Source: Verrucomicrobiota bacterium (lineage in GTDB: Bacteria > Verrucomicrobiota > Kiritimatiellia > SS1-B-03-39 > UBA6053). From it: DNA of 53,524 nucleotides. The position numbers and the translations under genes were made by a program. Location: NCBI GenBank assembly GCA_020831635.1, contig JAFIGC010000023.1:1-53524 (forward strand). The letters run 5' to 3'. Positions 17,476-25,944 of the stretch are shown in pieces. How positions within the stretch are numbered: the first letter of the stretch is position 1; the number at the start of each line of letters is the position of its first letter. The notes beneath the pieces were generated by a model. It searched no databases. It had not been told where the DNA came from and saw only the letters and a program-made list of their open reading frames with translations.

Positions 17476-19764
17476 TCAGTCCTCGCGTTCCAATCGTAAC
17501 TCGCCATCCACCATGCGAATGATCCGCTTGCCAATGCGGACAAATTCACCCCGGTCATCGCGCTCCATACTGAAATTGGGCGCGAAACCCGGCTGGATGG
17601 TGACGATTTCCAAATTCTGTGCGCCAAGACGGGCCTGGCGACTGACCCGGTTGGCGTTTTCCCCGCCGGATCCCACGAAATCGCCTGTCCTCAGATCCCG
17701 CCGGGTTTCGGGACGGGGCGCGGGCGCGCGTGCGGGCGTGGAACCGCCACCGCCACCAAAGCGCTCCAGCAATGCAGAGGGAACACCCTCGACCTCTTTC
17801 GCGGGCGGCGGTGGGGGACTCTTGCCCAGGCCGGGTCCCCGCAGAAACAGCATCGGCGCTCCGGAAAGCCCGCTCAAGTCGGCGATAAACACCTCCCTGT
17901 CGGTGAACGCAATGCTCACCCGCCCCTCTTCCGCTTCACGATATTCCCGCACGTCGCCCACCGGCCCTTGAAACAGGTCGGTAAACCCATGCCCGATCAA
18001 CTGTCCGGGATTCTTGCGGCTGGTGGCCACCAGATCTTTTCCGTCCGTCCAACCGCTGCGATACACGAAATACTGTTCGCCGGGACCGTAGAGGGTATGG
18101 GAAATCACGTCCCCGGGATTCACGGGTTCCTCCCCAATCGGCCAGAAAAGCAGGGCGAACACCGCATGATGGGGATACCAAATCGCGTCGTAGGTGCGCG
18201 GACCTTCCGGCTCCACCTCGTTTTGGTAAAACCACAATAATGCCGGACGGTGCGCTTCGGGCACGATTCCGAAGCCCCGGGCAAAATCTCCGCCGGTGCT
18301 CATCCCTCCCCGATCAAATACTTCCGAAGCATAGATCCCCTGCATGGGCGAGCGGAGACGGTTCCCGTCCCGGACGATTTCATACATCCACTTGGACACC
18401 AGCCACTCCCCTCCCGAAAAGGGCTCCACAAAATCCAGGGCCAGACTGGTGCGCAGGGCATGCAGGTAGGTGATCAGTCCGGTGTTGGAATTCAGACGCC
18501 CCCCGTGATGCCCCTCGAAAAACCAGGCCGAATCCCCGTACCCCACTTCCAAGGCACGGCGGGCGCGTTGCAGAAACACCCGGTGCGCGCGCTCCGTAAT
18601 TTCATCATCCGTGCCGGGATCGCCGAGAATGGCGAGGATCGCGGTGCCCCCGCCCCCGTTCCAGGCGCCGTAGTGATTGGAATGGGGCGAATGCTGTCCG
18701 CCGAGGGTGTTGAACACCAAATCGCCGTCCACGGGTTCCGCGAGCGCGGTTTCCCCGCCAAATTCCGTGCCGGGAGGCGCGAAAACGGCATCCTGAATTC
18801 TGCGCGCGACCTCGGTGCGGAATTCCTCGTCCCAAGCATGGTAACAAAGGTCATAGGCCATGGCCACGGCCGCGAAACTGGAGCCGGCGCGAAGCTTTCC
18901 GCCGGGGCGAATGAAACTGTAGCGGGGATCGCGGTCCCGCTGTCCATCCAAGGCCTTCTGCACGCTCTGCCTGGCCAAGTCGGCGTATTTTTCATCCTCG
19001 GTCAGTTGATACAACATGCCGAAGCCCACCCCGTGCCAGAGCGTGTAGGCACCCACGGGCAAGCGGTCGGACGCCCCATAGGATTGGGTTGCCGACTGAA
19101 AGCGGGTGGGCATCTCCTCGCCCCCGCCGAGCAAAAGACGCAGACGCTCGACGATCTCCCGCCCCTCGGGCGTTTCCGCGCGGGCCCGAATGGCGGGCAG
19201 ATCCTCGGCCCGAAAAAGAATGCGGGGGTGCTCGCCGGGTTCGAAGGGGGTTCGTCCCGCGAACGCATCCGGCCAAGGACGCTCCCGGCGCCGTCCCCTC
19301 ACCTCCCCGCTCACCTCCACCTCCCGGAAAACGCCGGTGAAGGTGCCGGTGTATCGATCTCCGTCGCGACGGAGATCCAATTCATACACCGCGTCCCCTC
19401 CCGGCATCCACGGATCGGGATGGATCTCCATCTCCACCCGCATGAAAATGCGTCCGTCCTCCTCCCGCACCTCTTGTAGGCGTCCCTCGTGATCCATCTG
19501 ATTGAACCAGCGATCCCGATTGTCGTTTTCACCGCCAGGGGTGCGCATCCCCGTCCAGCCCATGAACCGCTCCCGCCATTCGCCATCCCGCTCAAAGAGA
19601 TAAAGCGCCACATCCCGCGGAGTGTCGGGATCGGGATGAAACAATGCGCCACGCAATTCCAAATCCACGTTCCGAAAAACGTCCGGACCGGCTGACACCG
19701 CACTGGAAACCGCCATCGCAGCCATTAGCAATGCCCTTGAAAATCTGAATTGGAAATCTTGCAT
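17476..19764 (-). CDS. Heparinase II/III-like secreted enzyme
   Basis: A 762-aa exported protein: signal peptide (residues 1-25), an N-terminal beta domain (about 28-155, ending TGTFTGVFREVEV), then an alpha/alpha toroid-like region from about residue 168 (HPRILFRAEDLPAIRARAET), and a C-terminal beta-sandwich-like part. This is the heparinase II/III or alginate-lyase-type layout. Candidate active-site elements are HSNHYGAWNGGGG and FFEGHHGG, and a Tyr near FVYRSGW. A Pro-rich loop and a Gly-rich insert (PPPPPAKE, GGGGGS) lie near residues 645-670. It should act on a uronic-acid polysaccharide in the periplasm or outside. The substrate cannot be read from sequence. It shares architecture with the gene at 25945. 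Confidence 0.82.
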   Translation of the reverse strand: MQDFQFRFSRALLMAAMAVSSAVSAGPDVFRNVDLELRGALFHPDPDTPRDVALYLFERDGEWRERFMGWTGMRTPGGENDNRDRWFNQMDHEGRLQEVREEDGRIFMRVEMEIHPDPWMPGGDAVYELDLRRDGDRYTGTFTGVFREVEVSGEVRGRRRERPWPDAFAGRTPFEPGEHPRILFRAEDLPAIRARAETPEGREIVERLRLLLGGGEEMPTRFQSATQSYGASDRLPVGAYTLWHGVGFGMLYQLTEDEKYADLARQSVQKALDGQRDRDPRYSFIRPGGKLRAGSSFAAVAMAYDLCYHAWDEEFRTEVARRIQDAVFAPPGTEFGGETALAEPVDGDLVFNTLGGQHSPHSNHYGAWNGGGGTAILAILGDPGTDDEITERAHRVFLQRARRALEVGYGDSAWFFEGHHGGRLNSNTGLITYLHALRTSLALDFVEPFSGGEWLVSKWMYEIVRDGNRLRSPMQGIYASEVFDRGGMSTGGDFARGFGIVPEAHRPALLWFYQNEVEPEGPRTYDAIWYPHHAVFALLFWPIGEEPVNPGDVISHTLYGPGEQYFVYRSGWTDGKDLVATSRKNPGQLIGHGFTDLFQGPVGDVREYREAEEGRVSIAFTDREVFIADLSGLSGAPMLFLRGPGLGKSPPPPPAKEVEGVPSALLERFGGGGGSTPARAPAPRPETRRDLRTGDFVGSGGENANRVSRQARLGAQNLEIVTIQPGFAPNFSMERDDRGEFVRIGKRIIRMVDGELRLERED

Positions 19765-19781
19765 AAAAACACCTTCATCGT

Positions 19782-20399
19782 TTAATAGGCTTCAAGGGTT
19801 CGGGCGATCACGCCATAGGCGACATTCATCGCGGTCTGTTCCTCCCGCGCCTCAGGAATGATCCTTGACCGAGTGTCGTGAATGACGTAGGCGCGGTCCC
19901 GGAAAAAATGACCGGGCGGCGGATCGGCAAGCTCCGGCAATTCCGCCTTGGCCTCGCGATAGTCGCGGATTTCGTTTTCCTCCGTCCAGCCGCGCACGAT
20001 GAACGATCCGTCCATGGTGCGGGACAAATGTCCGACGGTCTGATCCAGCGCCTCGTGTTGGCGGCGAATTTCGCGGTGCGCCCGCAAACGCTCCCGCGCC
20101 TCGGCGGGCTCCAGCAATGGACGCGCCTCCAAGAGAAAATACGGACGGGCCGAATCCCCAAGGGCTTCGGGACTCCGCCGCAGCGCCACCGATTCGGTTT
20201 TCCACACCAGAATATCCTCTGCCGCCAGGCTCAGCCCCGGCAGTTCCGGGGCCGCCGCTCCCAAAGTCGCGCTCCACCCCCGTGGCAAGTCGCGGTTCAG
20301 CGTGCGGACCAGATCCGCGCCGCTGTTTCTCGTCCCGTCCCCGCACCCCCCGGCGAGCAACAAACACACGATTCCCATGCAAAAGGCAAACGATTTCAT
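19782..20399 (-). CDS. Small lipoprotein of unknown function
   Basis: A 205-aa lipoprotein with signal MKSFAFCMGIVCLLLAGGC (lipobox LAGGC, Cys19). The mature part begins with NSGADLVRTLNRDLPRGWSA and is helix-rich toward the end. No domain is recognised. The start ATG overlaps the stop of the upstream HEAT lipoprotein (ATGA), and the heparinase-like gene follows after 17 bases. It is therefore part of the ExbB/ExbD operon, where it could be an outer-membrane partner. Confidence 0.8.
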   Translation of the reverse strand: MKSFAFCMGIVCLLLAGGCGDGTRNSGADLVRTLNRDLPRGWSATLGAAAPELPGLSLAAEDILVWKTESVALRRSPEALGDSARPYFLLEARPLLEPAEARERLRAHREIRRQHEALDQTVGHLSRTMDGSFIVRGWTEENEIRDYREAKAELPELADPPPGHFFRDRAYVIHDTRSRIIPEAREEQTAMNVAYGVIARTLEAY

Positions 20400-22996
20400 G
20401 AACGACTCCCGGTCGGATTTTTTTCATCATTCGGCCGCGTTCGCTGCCGCTCCAAGGCTTCCGCCGCCCAGCGGCGCACCGCCTCATCCTCGTCCTCCAG
20501 CGCCTTCTCCAACGCCTCTCGGGCCCGAGGTTGCGGAAAAGCCCCCAAGGCGCTGACCGACCATTGACGCACCCGGGCATCCTCGTGGGCGGCCAATTCA
20601 ACAAGTGCCAACAAGGCCCGCTCCGTAGCCCCCACCCGCTTCATCACTTCAATTAGTCTGCCCAGCACGTGCCGTGGAAGCGCGTCGGATTCCCCGACCG
20701 CCACAAAAAGCGTCTCCACGCCCTCTTCTCCCAGATGGGCCAGAAGCTCCACGGCATACATCCCCGGATCCACCCCGGCCGGATTGTCCGGCGCGGGCGT
20801 TTCCCGCAGCAAACGGTCCAGTTCGGGAATGGCCCGTGACCCCAGATCCAGCACCGCCGGCCCCACCGCGGCCTCTTGCAATGCCGGACCGATCGACGGA
20901 TCGGCCAACAAACCCACCAACACCTTGGACGCGCGGTCCTCCTCGAAACCGGCCAGCGCCCGAATGGCCGTGGCAGGCGTGTTCACACCACCATCCTTCC
21001 GGCGAATCAGGTATAGCAAGGTATCGATGCCCCGCGGATCCCCGAGGTCAACCAAGGCCGGAATCCCGAAGTCATCCGCCACCTGGTCCACATCGTGTAC
21101 GGTTCGCAGCGGCCTTTTCCGCAATGCCGCATCCAGCGACTCAAACGCGGAACGGTCCCCGATCCGTCCCAGAGCGCGCATGGCCTCGCGCACAGGACCA
21201 AAGCTGGCATACGCATCCACCTCGGCGACCAAAGTCGGCACCATGTCCATCGATTCAATCCGCCCGGCCACAACAAGAATATCCTCCATCAAGCGCCGCC
21301 ATTGATCAGGGCGTTCCCTGTCCAGTCGCGCATGCAGTTCCGCCAAGGCCGGGCCGGGGCGGGGATCGCCAATGTCCCCCAGCGTACTGAGCGCGGCACG
21401 ACGGAGGGGCACCGGATGACGGTTCTCAAGCGCAAGAGCCAAGACCGCATCCAAGGCAGTGGCATCGCCCATTCGCCCCAGGGCCTCCAACGCCGCCATC
21501 CGCTCGGCGTTCTCCTCCGTTTTCTCCAGCCGCGAAAGCACGGCACCGACCGCTTCCGGCCCGCCATGTTTCCCCAAAACCGAAATCGCCTCCAAGCGGA
21601 GATTCGGATCGTCGCCATTCAAAATGCCGAGCACAAGGGCCTGCCCCCGTGCGTCCCCGCGCCGCAAAAGATGCAAGGCGGCTTGCGCCGCCAATTTTTC
21701 ATCCACATCCGCCAACCGTTCCGCCAACGCATCGCGAAGCCTCGCTTCCCCCGCATCCATTTCCGCTTGCTCACGCGGAACGGGAGCGGTGATCGCACCG
21801 CGCAGCGCGGCGGGATCCCATCCGCGATCCGCTTTTTTTTCGGCGGACACGTCCCCGCTCGCGAGCAGATCCATCGCCTGCAAACGCACCTCCCGGGGAC
21901 GTTCGGAATCCGCCACGACGCCGTAAAGCGCATCCAGACCCTCAGCCCCGGCATTTCGAAACGCCGCCCGGGCCGCCCCGGCGAATTCCCTGCGCTCGGA
22001 AGTGATCATGTCCTGCAAAGCCTCCATCGCCGTCGCTTCCCCGATGCCCAACAACGCGCCGGCAACGCTTTCGCGAACCCGCGCGATTTCCGCCGTGCGC
22101 TGACGCTCCACCAGCTTGGCGAATTCAGTGGCGGCCCGCTCTTCGTCCCGTTCCAGCCAATCATGCATCCCGGGGCTGATGTGTCCTCCGGTCCGCCGAC
22201 GGACTTCATCGAAGTGCACTTTGATTTGCTGGATGTCAAAGCGGGTGGGTCCCTGTTCCAGACGACGTTTGCGCACCGCCTCATCGGCTTCGCCCAACGG
22301 CTCTTCCGCCAAGCGAACCAATGCCGGCACCGCCGTCTCATCGCCATGGATGGCCAAAGCCTCCGCCGCGCGAATGCGCAGCGCGGCGGCGCGGGCCTCC
22401 AAGGCGGCAATCAACAGGTCCGCACGAGCGTGGTTTTCTCCGTTTTCAAGAACCGCGTTGAACACCAAGGTTTGTTCCTCCGAAGCCAGTTCGGGAAAGC
22501 GGCGCACCAAAAGATCGAACGCCTCTCCGCCGGTGGCGCCGAGAGAAGCGAGCGAAGATTGACGCACCGCCGGCGAGGGGTCCGTCCGGTGCCGTTCGGC
22601 CAGCGCTTCCGCGGCCGGTTTCCAGCGAAGCCGCCCCAGCGCCTGCGCGGCCGCCAAGCGAATCGCCTCGGCATCCGCCTCCAGCAACTCGACAAGCTCC
22701 CCGCCCACTTCATCGGCGGGATAAGCGGCCAGGCTCCGAATGGCGGCGATGCGCACGCGGGGCTGATGATCCGTACGGGCCGCACCAACCAACGCCGGCA
22801 AGGCCTCCGGATGCGTTTCTTTTCCCAGTGCGGCGGCGGCGGATTCGCGCGCCATCGGCTCTCCCTCGCGCAAGCGACGAATCTCATCCGCCACCGGAGA
22901 TTCGCTCAAATCCCGTGCGTCCCTCCCGCAACCGGCCGCGAGCAAAAGCCCCAACAGAAGCGCGAAAATACGATGGCGGCACTTATTGCAATTCAT
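20396..22996 (-). CDS. HEAT-repeat lipoprotein
   Basis: An 866-aa lipoprotein. The signal MNCNKCRHRIFALLLGLLLAAGC ends in a lipobox. Nearly all of the remainder consists of HEAT/PBS-type helical repeats (for example ALRIRAAEALAIHGDETAVPAL, and RVRQWSVSALGAFPQPRAREAL at the end), about 20 in all. A predicted interaction scaffold, probably in the periplasm. Start is uncertain: ATG 22996 gives the cleanest signal peptide. An ATG at 23008 and a GTG at 23014 lie upstream, inside the exbD end. It overlaps exbD by 14 bases and the next lipoprotein by 4. HEAT lipoproteins of this kind are common in planctomycete-verrucomicrobial genomes. Confidence 0.85.
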   Translation of the reverse strand: MNCNKCRHRIFALLLGLLLAAGCGRDARDLSESPVADEIRRLREGEPMARESAAAALGKETHPEALPALVGAARTDHQPRVRIAAIRSLAAYPADEVGGELVELLEADAEAIRLAAAQALGRLRWKPAAEALAERHRTDPSPAVRQSSLASLGATGGEAFDLLVRRFPELASEEQTLVFNAVLENGENHARADLLIAALEARAAALRIRAAEALAIHGDETAVPALVRLAEEPLGEADEAVRKRRLEQGPTRFDIQQIKVHFDEVRRRTGGHISPGMHDWLERDEERAATEFAKLVERQRTAEIARVRESVAGALLGIGEATAMEALQDMITSERREFAGAARAAFRNAGAEGLDALYGVVADSERPREVRLQAMDLLASGDVSAEKKADRGWDPAALRGAITAPVPREQAEMDAGEARLRDALAERLADVDEKLAAQAALHLLRRGDARGQALVLGILNGDDPNLRLEAISVLGKHGGPEAVGAVLSRLEKTEENAERMAALEALGRMGDATALDAVLALALENRHPVPLRRAALSTLGDIGDPRPGPALAELHARLDRERPDQWRRLMEDILVVAGRIESMDMVPTLVAEVDAYASFGPVREAMRALGRIGDRSAFESLDAALRKRPLRTVHDVDQVADDFGIPALVDLGDPRGIDTLLYLIRRKDGGVNTPATAIRALAGFEEDRASKVLVGLLADPSIGPALQEAAVGPAVLDLGSRAIPELDRLLRETPAPDNPAGVDPGMYAVELLAHLGEEGVETLFVAVGESDALPRHVLGRLIEVMKRVGATERALLALVELAAHEDARVRQWSVSALGAFPQPRAREALEKALEDEDEAVRRWAAEALERQRTRPNDEKNPTGSRS

Positions 22997-23423
22997 CGTG
23001 CACACCATGGGCACTGCGGAGATGGACGTTGCGCATGCCGTATAATTCCAAGGTATCGACCATATCCATCAGGTGATAATATTGCACCCGCCGGTCCACG
23101 TCCAGGCGCACCGGCAGATCCGGACGCTCCCGCGAGACGCTGGCAAGCACCTGAATCAGTTCGTGGCGCGACACCGGCGCCTGGTTCCGATGCATGGCGC
23201 CGTCATCCACGTACCGCTCCCCTTCCCGGGTCACGGTAATCACCAGTTCCTCGGCATGGTTGGCGTCCTTGGCTTCAATCGCCTGAGGCATCTCGATGGC
23301 GAGTTCCTTGTGCGGCTTCTTCAGGCTGGCGGTCACCAAAAAGAAAATCAACAGCAGGAACACCATGTCGATGAGCGGCTCCATTTGCACATGGGGATCT
23401 TCGTCAGTTTCACGGCGTATCAT
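22983..23423 (-). CDS. exbD: ExbD/TolR-type proton-channel protein
   Basis: A 146-aa ExbD/TolR protein. A short cytoplasmic N-terminus (MIRRETDEDPHVQMEPLID) contains the Asp of the proton path (PLIDMVFLLLIFFLV) in a single membrane helix. The rest is a periplasmic domain. ExbD with ExbB forms the proton-motive-force motor that energises TonB-like proteins. ATG 23423 is used because the upstream TTG extends the protein by only five residues without support. The gene follows the TonB-position protein by 48 bases. Confidence 0.93.
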   Translation of the reverse strand: MIRRETDEDPHVQMEPLIDMVFLLLIFFLVTASLKKPHKELAIEMPQAIEAKDANHAEELVITVTREGERYVDDGAMHRNQAPVSRHELIQVLASVSRERPDLPVRLDVDRRVQYYHLMDMVDTLELYGMRNVHLRSAHGVHDELQ

Positions 23424-23471
23424 GAGAGGCGTCTCCAAAGAGGTTGAGAACGGGGTTACGAAAACAAAGGG

Positions 23472-24977
23472 TCACCGTGAGGCCTCCGAGGGAATGCCTT
23501 CGGTAAGCACGGGATCCTCATAGGTCATGAGAATTACCGAAAATCCGGTGGTGCCTGGCGCGTTTTCAAGCTTGAACAGGAATTGATTGATCCCCTTTTT
23601 GAGCGGCACCACCCGGAAATTATGGGCCGCGAAAGGCACCCAGGGCTGTTGTTCGGGCGGACCCTGCCAAACACGGCGGCCATTCACCCAGCAGACCCCG
23701 AAGTCGTCGCTCGCGAAGGAGGCCAACACCGTCCGGTCGGCGTCCGAATGCACTTCGGTGTAAAAATACCAAATGGCATAGGACTCATTGTCGATCACGA
23801 AGGGCTCGATGCGAATGCCGTTTTCCAGAAATTCGGGGTCCATCCGGCGGTATTTCCAGGTCAACCGCCGTCCGTCCTTGCCTTCGTAGGTGGCGTCCAA
23901 ATCCACCCCCGATTCGGGCGGATAGTGACGATCCAACTGGTCGAGGCGGCGCTGACGTCCGGGGTGTGTGAACGGGCCGACATAATACCAGCGGTCGATG
24001 CTCATCCATTCGGAGGGATGCGTCCCCTCCTCTCCCAAGGCATTTCCAAGGGAGACCGGCGGATTGATGACCCGCTGCAGACTGACCCGGCGGAGTTGGT
24101 TGGGGTTCAGATAGTGCCCGTAATAGGCCGTTGGCGGCGGAATCACGTCATAAAGTTCCCCGAACTGGTCGGACCTGCGCGTCTCCAGCTCCATGGCCAA
24201 CTCCACCCAGCGGCGCGCATTGACCACCATGTTCTCCGCCTCCAGATAGGTTTCATTCAACTCATCGCGGAACGCCTTGAAGCGTCCGTCGAGCACGGTG
24301 TCGATCTCCCGGTTGAGTTTTTCCGGTTCAATGTCACGCCGCACGGGCATGACCAGCCGGGTGCTGTCGATGGCGGCGCTGAAGGGAATCGGCTCTTCCG
24401 GATGCTCCACCAACTGCATGGCCCGGAAGCGCTCGTACAAACGTCCCGCCTCTTCCTCCATCGGCTGGTGCATCCGGTACAGTTCCAAGATGTCCTTTTC
24501 CTCGAAATTCGGCAAGGCGCTCCGTTCGATCACGGGCGGTTCGACATCCATCAACGGGGAGAAAACCGCATCCCGGTCGGGGCGTTCCGCCGTGGGCCAA
24601 GTACCCGCGGCAATGCTGCGACGTCGTTCTTCGTCGGCCTCGAACAGCCGGGCCAGATTCCGCTCCCGAATCTCGTTGAGCTGATCCCGGTACCCGGCCA
24701 ATTGCGTCAGAGTCCGGGTCAGACGACGGTGCTGCAATTCCAGAAGCGTGTCCATCGCCCGTTGAATCTCCGCCTCGCGGGCATCCATTTGCGGCGCCGG
24801 AGATCCATCGCCAAACACCATCGCCCGCAAGCGCGGACTCACCGCCAGGCTTGCCAACACGATCACGTGCAACAACACCGATGCGATGAAAAACTGCCGG
24901 ATGCGACGCATCCGCGCCGCCCGCCGGGCCGCCCGCTCCGGGGGCGTCCACACCGGAATATGGGGCCTCAGGCTCAT
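23472..24977 (-). CDS. TonB-position protein with one TM helix and C-terminal beta domain
   Basis: A 501-aa protein in the slot where TonB would be encoded. An Arg-rich cytoplasmic N-terminus (residues 1-25) precedes one membrane helix (about 32-52, FFIASVLLHVIVLASLAV), as in TonB. A long helical, coiled-coil-like stretch follows (about 60-290). Residues about 290-500 are a beta-rich domain with WYYVGPFTHPG, FASDDFGVCWVNGRRVW and VVPLKKGINQFLFKLENAPG. This resembles carbohydrate-binding or PA14-type jelly-rolls of secreted enzymes. No C-terminal TonB domain is seen. It starts at the exbB stop (ATGA overlap) and precedes exbD. Function is inferred: force transduction to an envelope polysaccharide system. 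Confidence 0.8.
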   Translation of the reverse strand: MSLRPHIPVWTPPERAARRAARMRRIRQFFIASVLLHVIVLASLAVSPRLRAMVFGDGSPAPQMDAREAEIQRAMDTLLELQHRRLTRTLTQLAGYRDQLNEIRERNLARLFEADEERRRSIAAGTWPTAERPDRDAVFSPLMDVEPPVIERSALPNFEEKDILELYRMHQPMEEEAGRLYERFRAMQLVEHPEEPIPFSAAIDSTRLVMPVRRDIEPEKLNREIDTVLDGRFKAFRDELNETYLEAENMVVNARRWVELAMELETRRSDQFGELYDVIPPPTAYYGHYLNPNQLRRVSLQRVINPPVSLGNALGEEGTHPSEWMSIDRWYYVGPFTHPGRQRRLDQLDRHYPPESGVDLDATYEGKDGRRLTWKYRRMDPEFLENGIRIEPFVIDNESYAIWYFYTEVHSDADRTVLASFASDDFGVCWVNGRRVWQGPPEQQPWVPFAAHNFRVVPLKKGINQFLFKLENAPGTTGFSVILMTYEDPVLTEGIPSEASR

Positions 24978-25711
24978 CAGACGCCTTCCCTGGTGGTGGG
25001 GGCGGCTTTTTTGCGCACAAACCACTCTACCGTCAGATCACGAAGCTGAGCCTCCAACAAATCCCCAAAGGAGTTGGTGCGGCTTTTGAAATAGTGAAAC
25101 AACCCCAGACACGGCACCGTAATCACCAAGCCGGTGGCGGTGGTGATCATCGCCTTGGAGATGTCCCCCGCAAAGATGCTCGGATCCCCCGTTTCACCCA
25201 GCAGCCGAAAATTTTGGAACGCCCCGATCATCCCCAGCACCGTGCCGAGCAGACCAATCAAAGGGGCCAGCCCGCCCACCACCGCCAAGGGCTGTGCCCG
25301 GCGGAAATGCAACCGCAACTCACTGGCCGCGATGTCCTCGGAAATCATCTTCACATCCGCGAAACCCGCCTCCCGATGATCCACCAACGTATGGACCGTG
25401 CGCGCAAGAATACTGTCGCTTTGATTGCACAGGGACAGCACCTCGTCATACTGACCTTTATGCCACAAGGCATTCGCTTCTTCCGAAAAGCCCTTGGGCA
25501 CAATCCGGTCCCGCCGCAAACGCAGCAAACGTTCCAAGGTGAACGCCAAGGCAATGATGCTGAGCACCAAAAGGCCCCACATGACATTGCCGCCCTTGGC
25601 CAGTTCATCCATCAAATTCTGAAACCCCTCCACCATGGAAGCCTGGGCCATCAGCGGGGTCGTAAGCAATGCGGTCGCCATCAGCGAAGCCGGGAGTCTG
25701 TGTTTTTTCAT
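24977..25711 (-). CDS. exbB: ExbB/TolQ-type (MotA/ExbB) proton-channel protein
   Basis: A 244-aa ExbB-family protein. It has a signal-like N-terminus (MKKHRLPASLMATALLTTPLMAQA), a first helix (WGLLVLSIIALAFTLERLL), a cytoplasmic region, and the family hallmark GLAPLIGLLGTVLGMIGAFQ with a paired third helix (MITTATGLVITVPCLGLFHY). The signal peptide before the first helix matches the longer ExbB subtype seen in many Gram-negatives. ATG 25711 was chosen over an upstream ATG because it gives this signal. It begins the operon that runs to the heparinase-like gene. Confidence 0.93.
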   Translation of the reverse strand: MKKHRLPASLMATALLTTPLMAQASMVEGFQNLMDELAKGGNVMWGLLVLSIIALAFTLERLLRLRRDRIVPKGFSEEANALWHKGQYDEVLSLCNQSDSILARTVHTLVDHREAGFADVKMISEDIAASELRLHFRRAQPLAVVGGLAPLIGLLGTVLGMIGAFQNFRLLGETGDPSIFAGDISKAMITTATGLVITVPCLGLFHYFKSRTNSFGDLLEAQLRDLTVEWFVRKKAAPTTREGV

Positions 25712-25802
25712 GTCATATTCCGGGGTTGAGTATCCATAAAGCGCCAAGCCCAAGGCCTGACTATTTCGATTCTGATGCAGTTCACTTATAATGAGCAACC
25801 TC

Positions 25803-25832
25803 TTTTTAGCCCCTGCCGCTTCCGCTTGTCAA
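25803..25832 (-). promoter_or_regulatory. Candidate promoter of the exbB operon
   Basis: On the minus strand, TTGACA (25832-25827), an 18-base spacer and TAAAAA (25808-25803) sit about 95 bases before the exbB ATG in the 233-base divergent gap. The match is by eye, and the -10 is weak. Confidence 0.35.
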
Positions 25833-25944
25833 GAAGATGTTATTGTTTTCCAATCGAATTTCGCACTTGCGTTCATGCAGAATGTCATTATCCAAATACG
25901 GTAGTGCAGAAATATTCCGTTCAAAATATCTACCCCCTGAATCC

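Noticed and set aside
21095-23239. 714-aa frame opposite the HEAT lipoprotein
   Set aside because: It is a long antisense frame from a GC-rich, repeat-containing gene. The minus strand has a signal peptide, repeats and overlap coupling; the plus frame has none.
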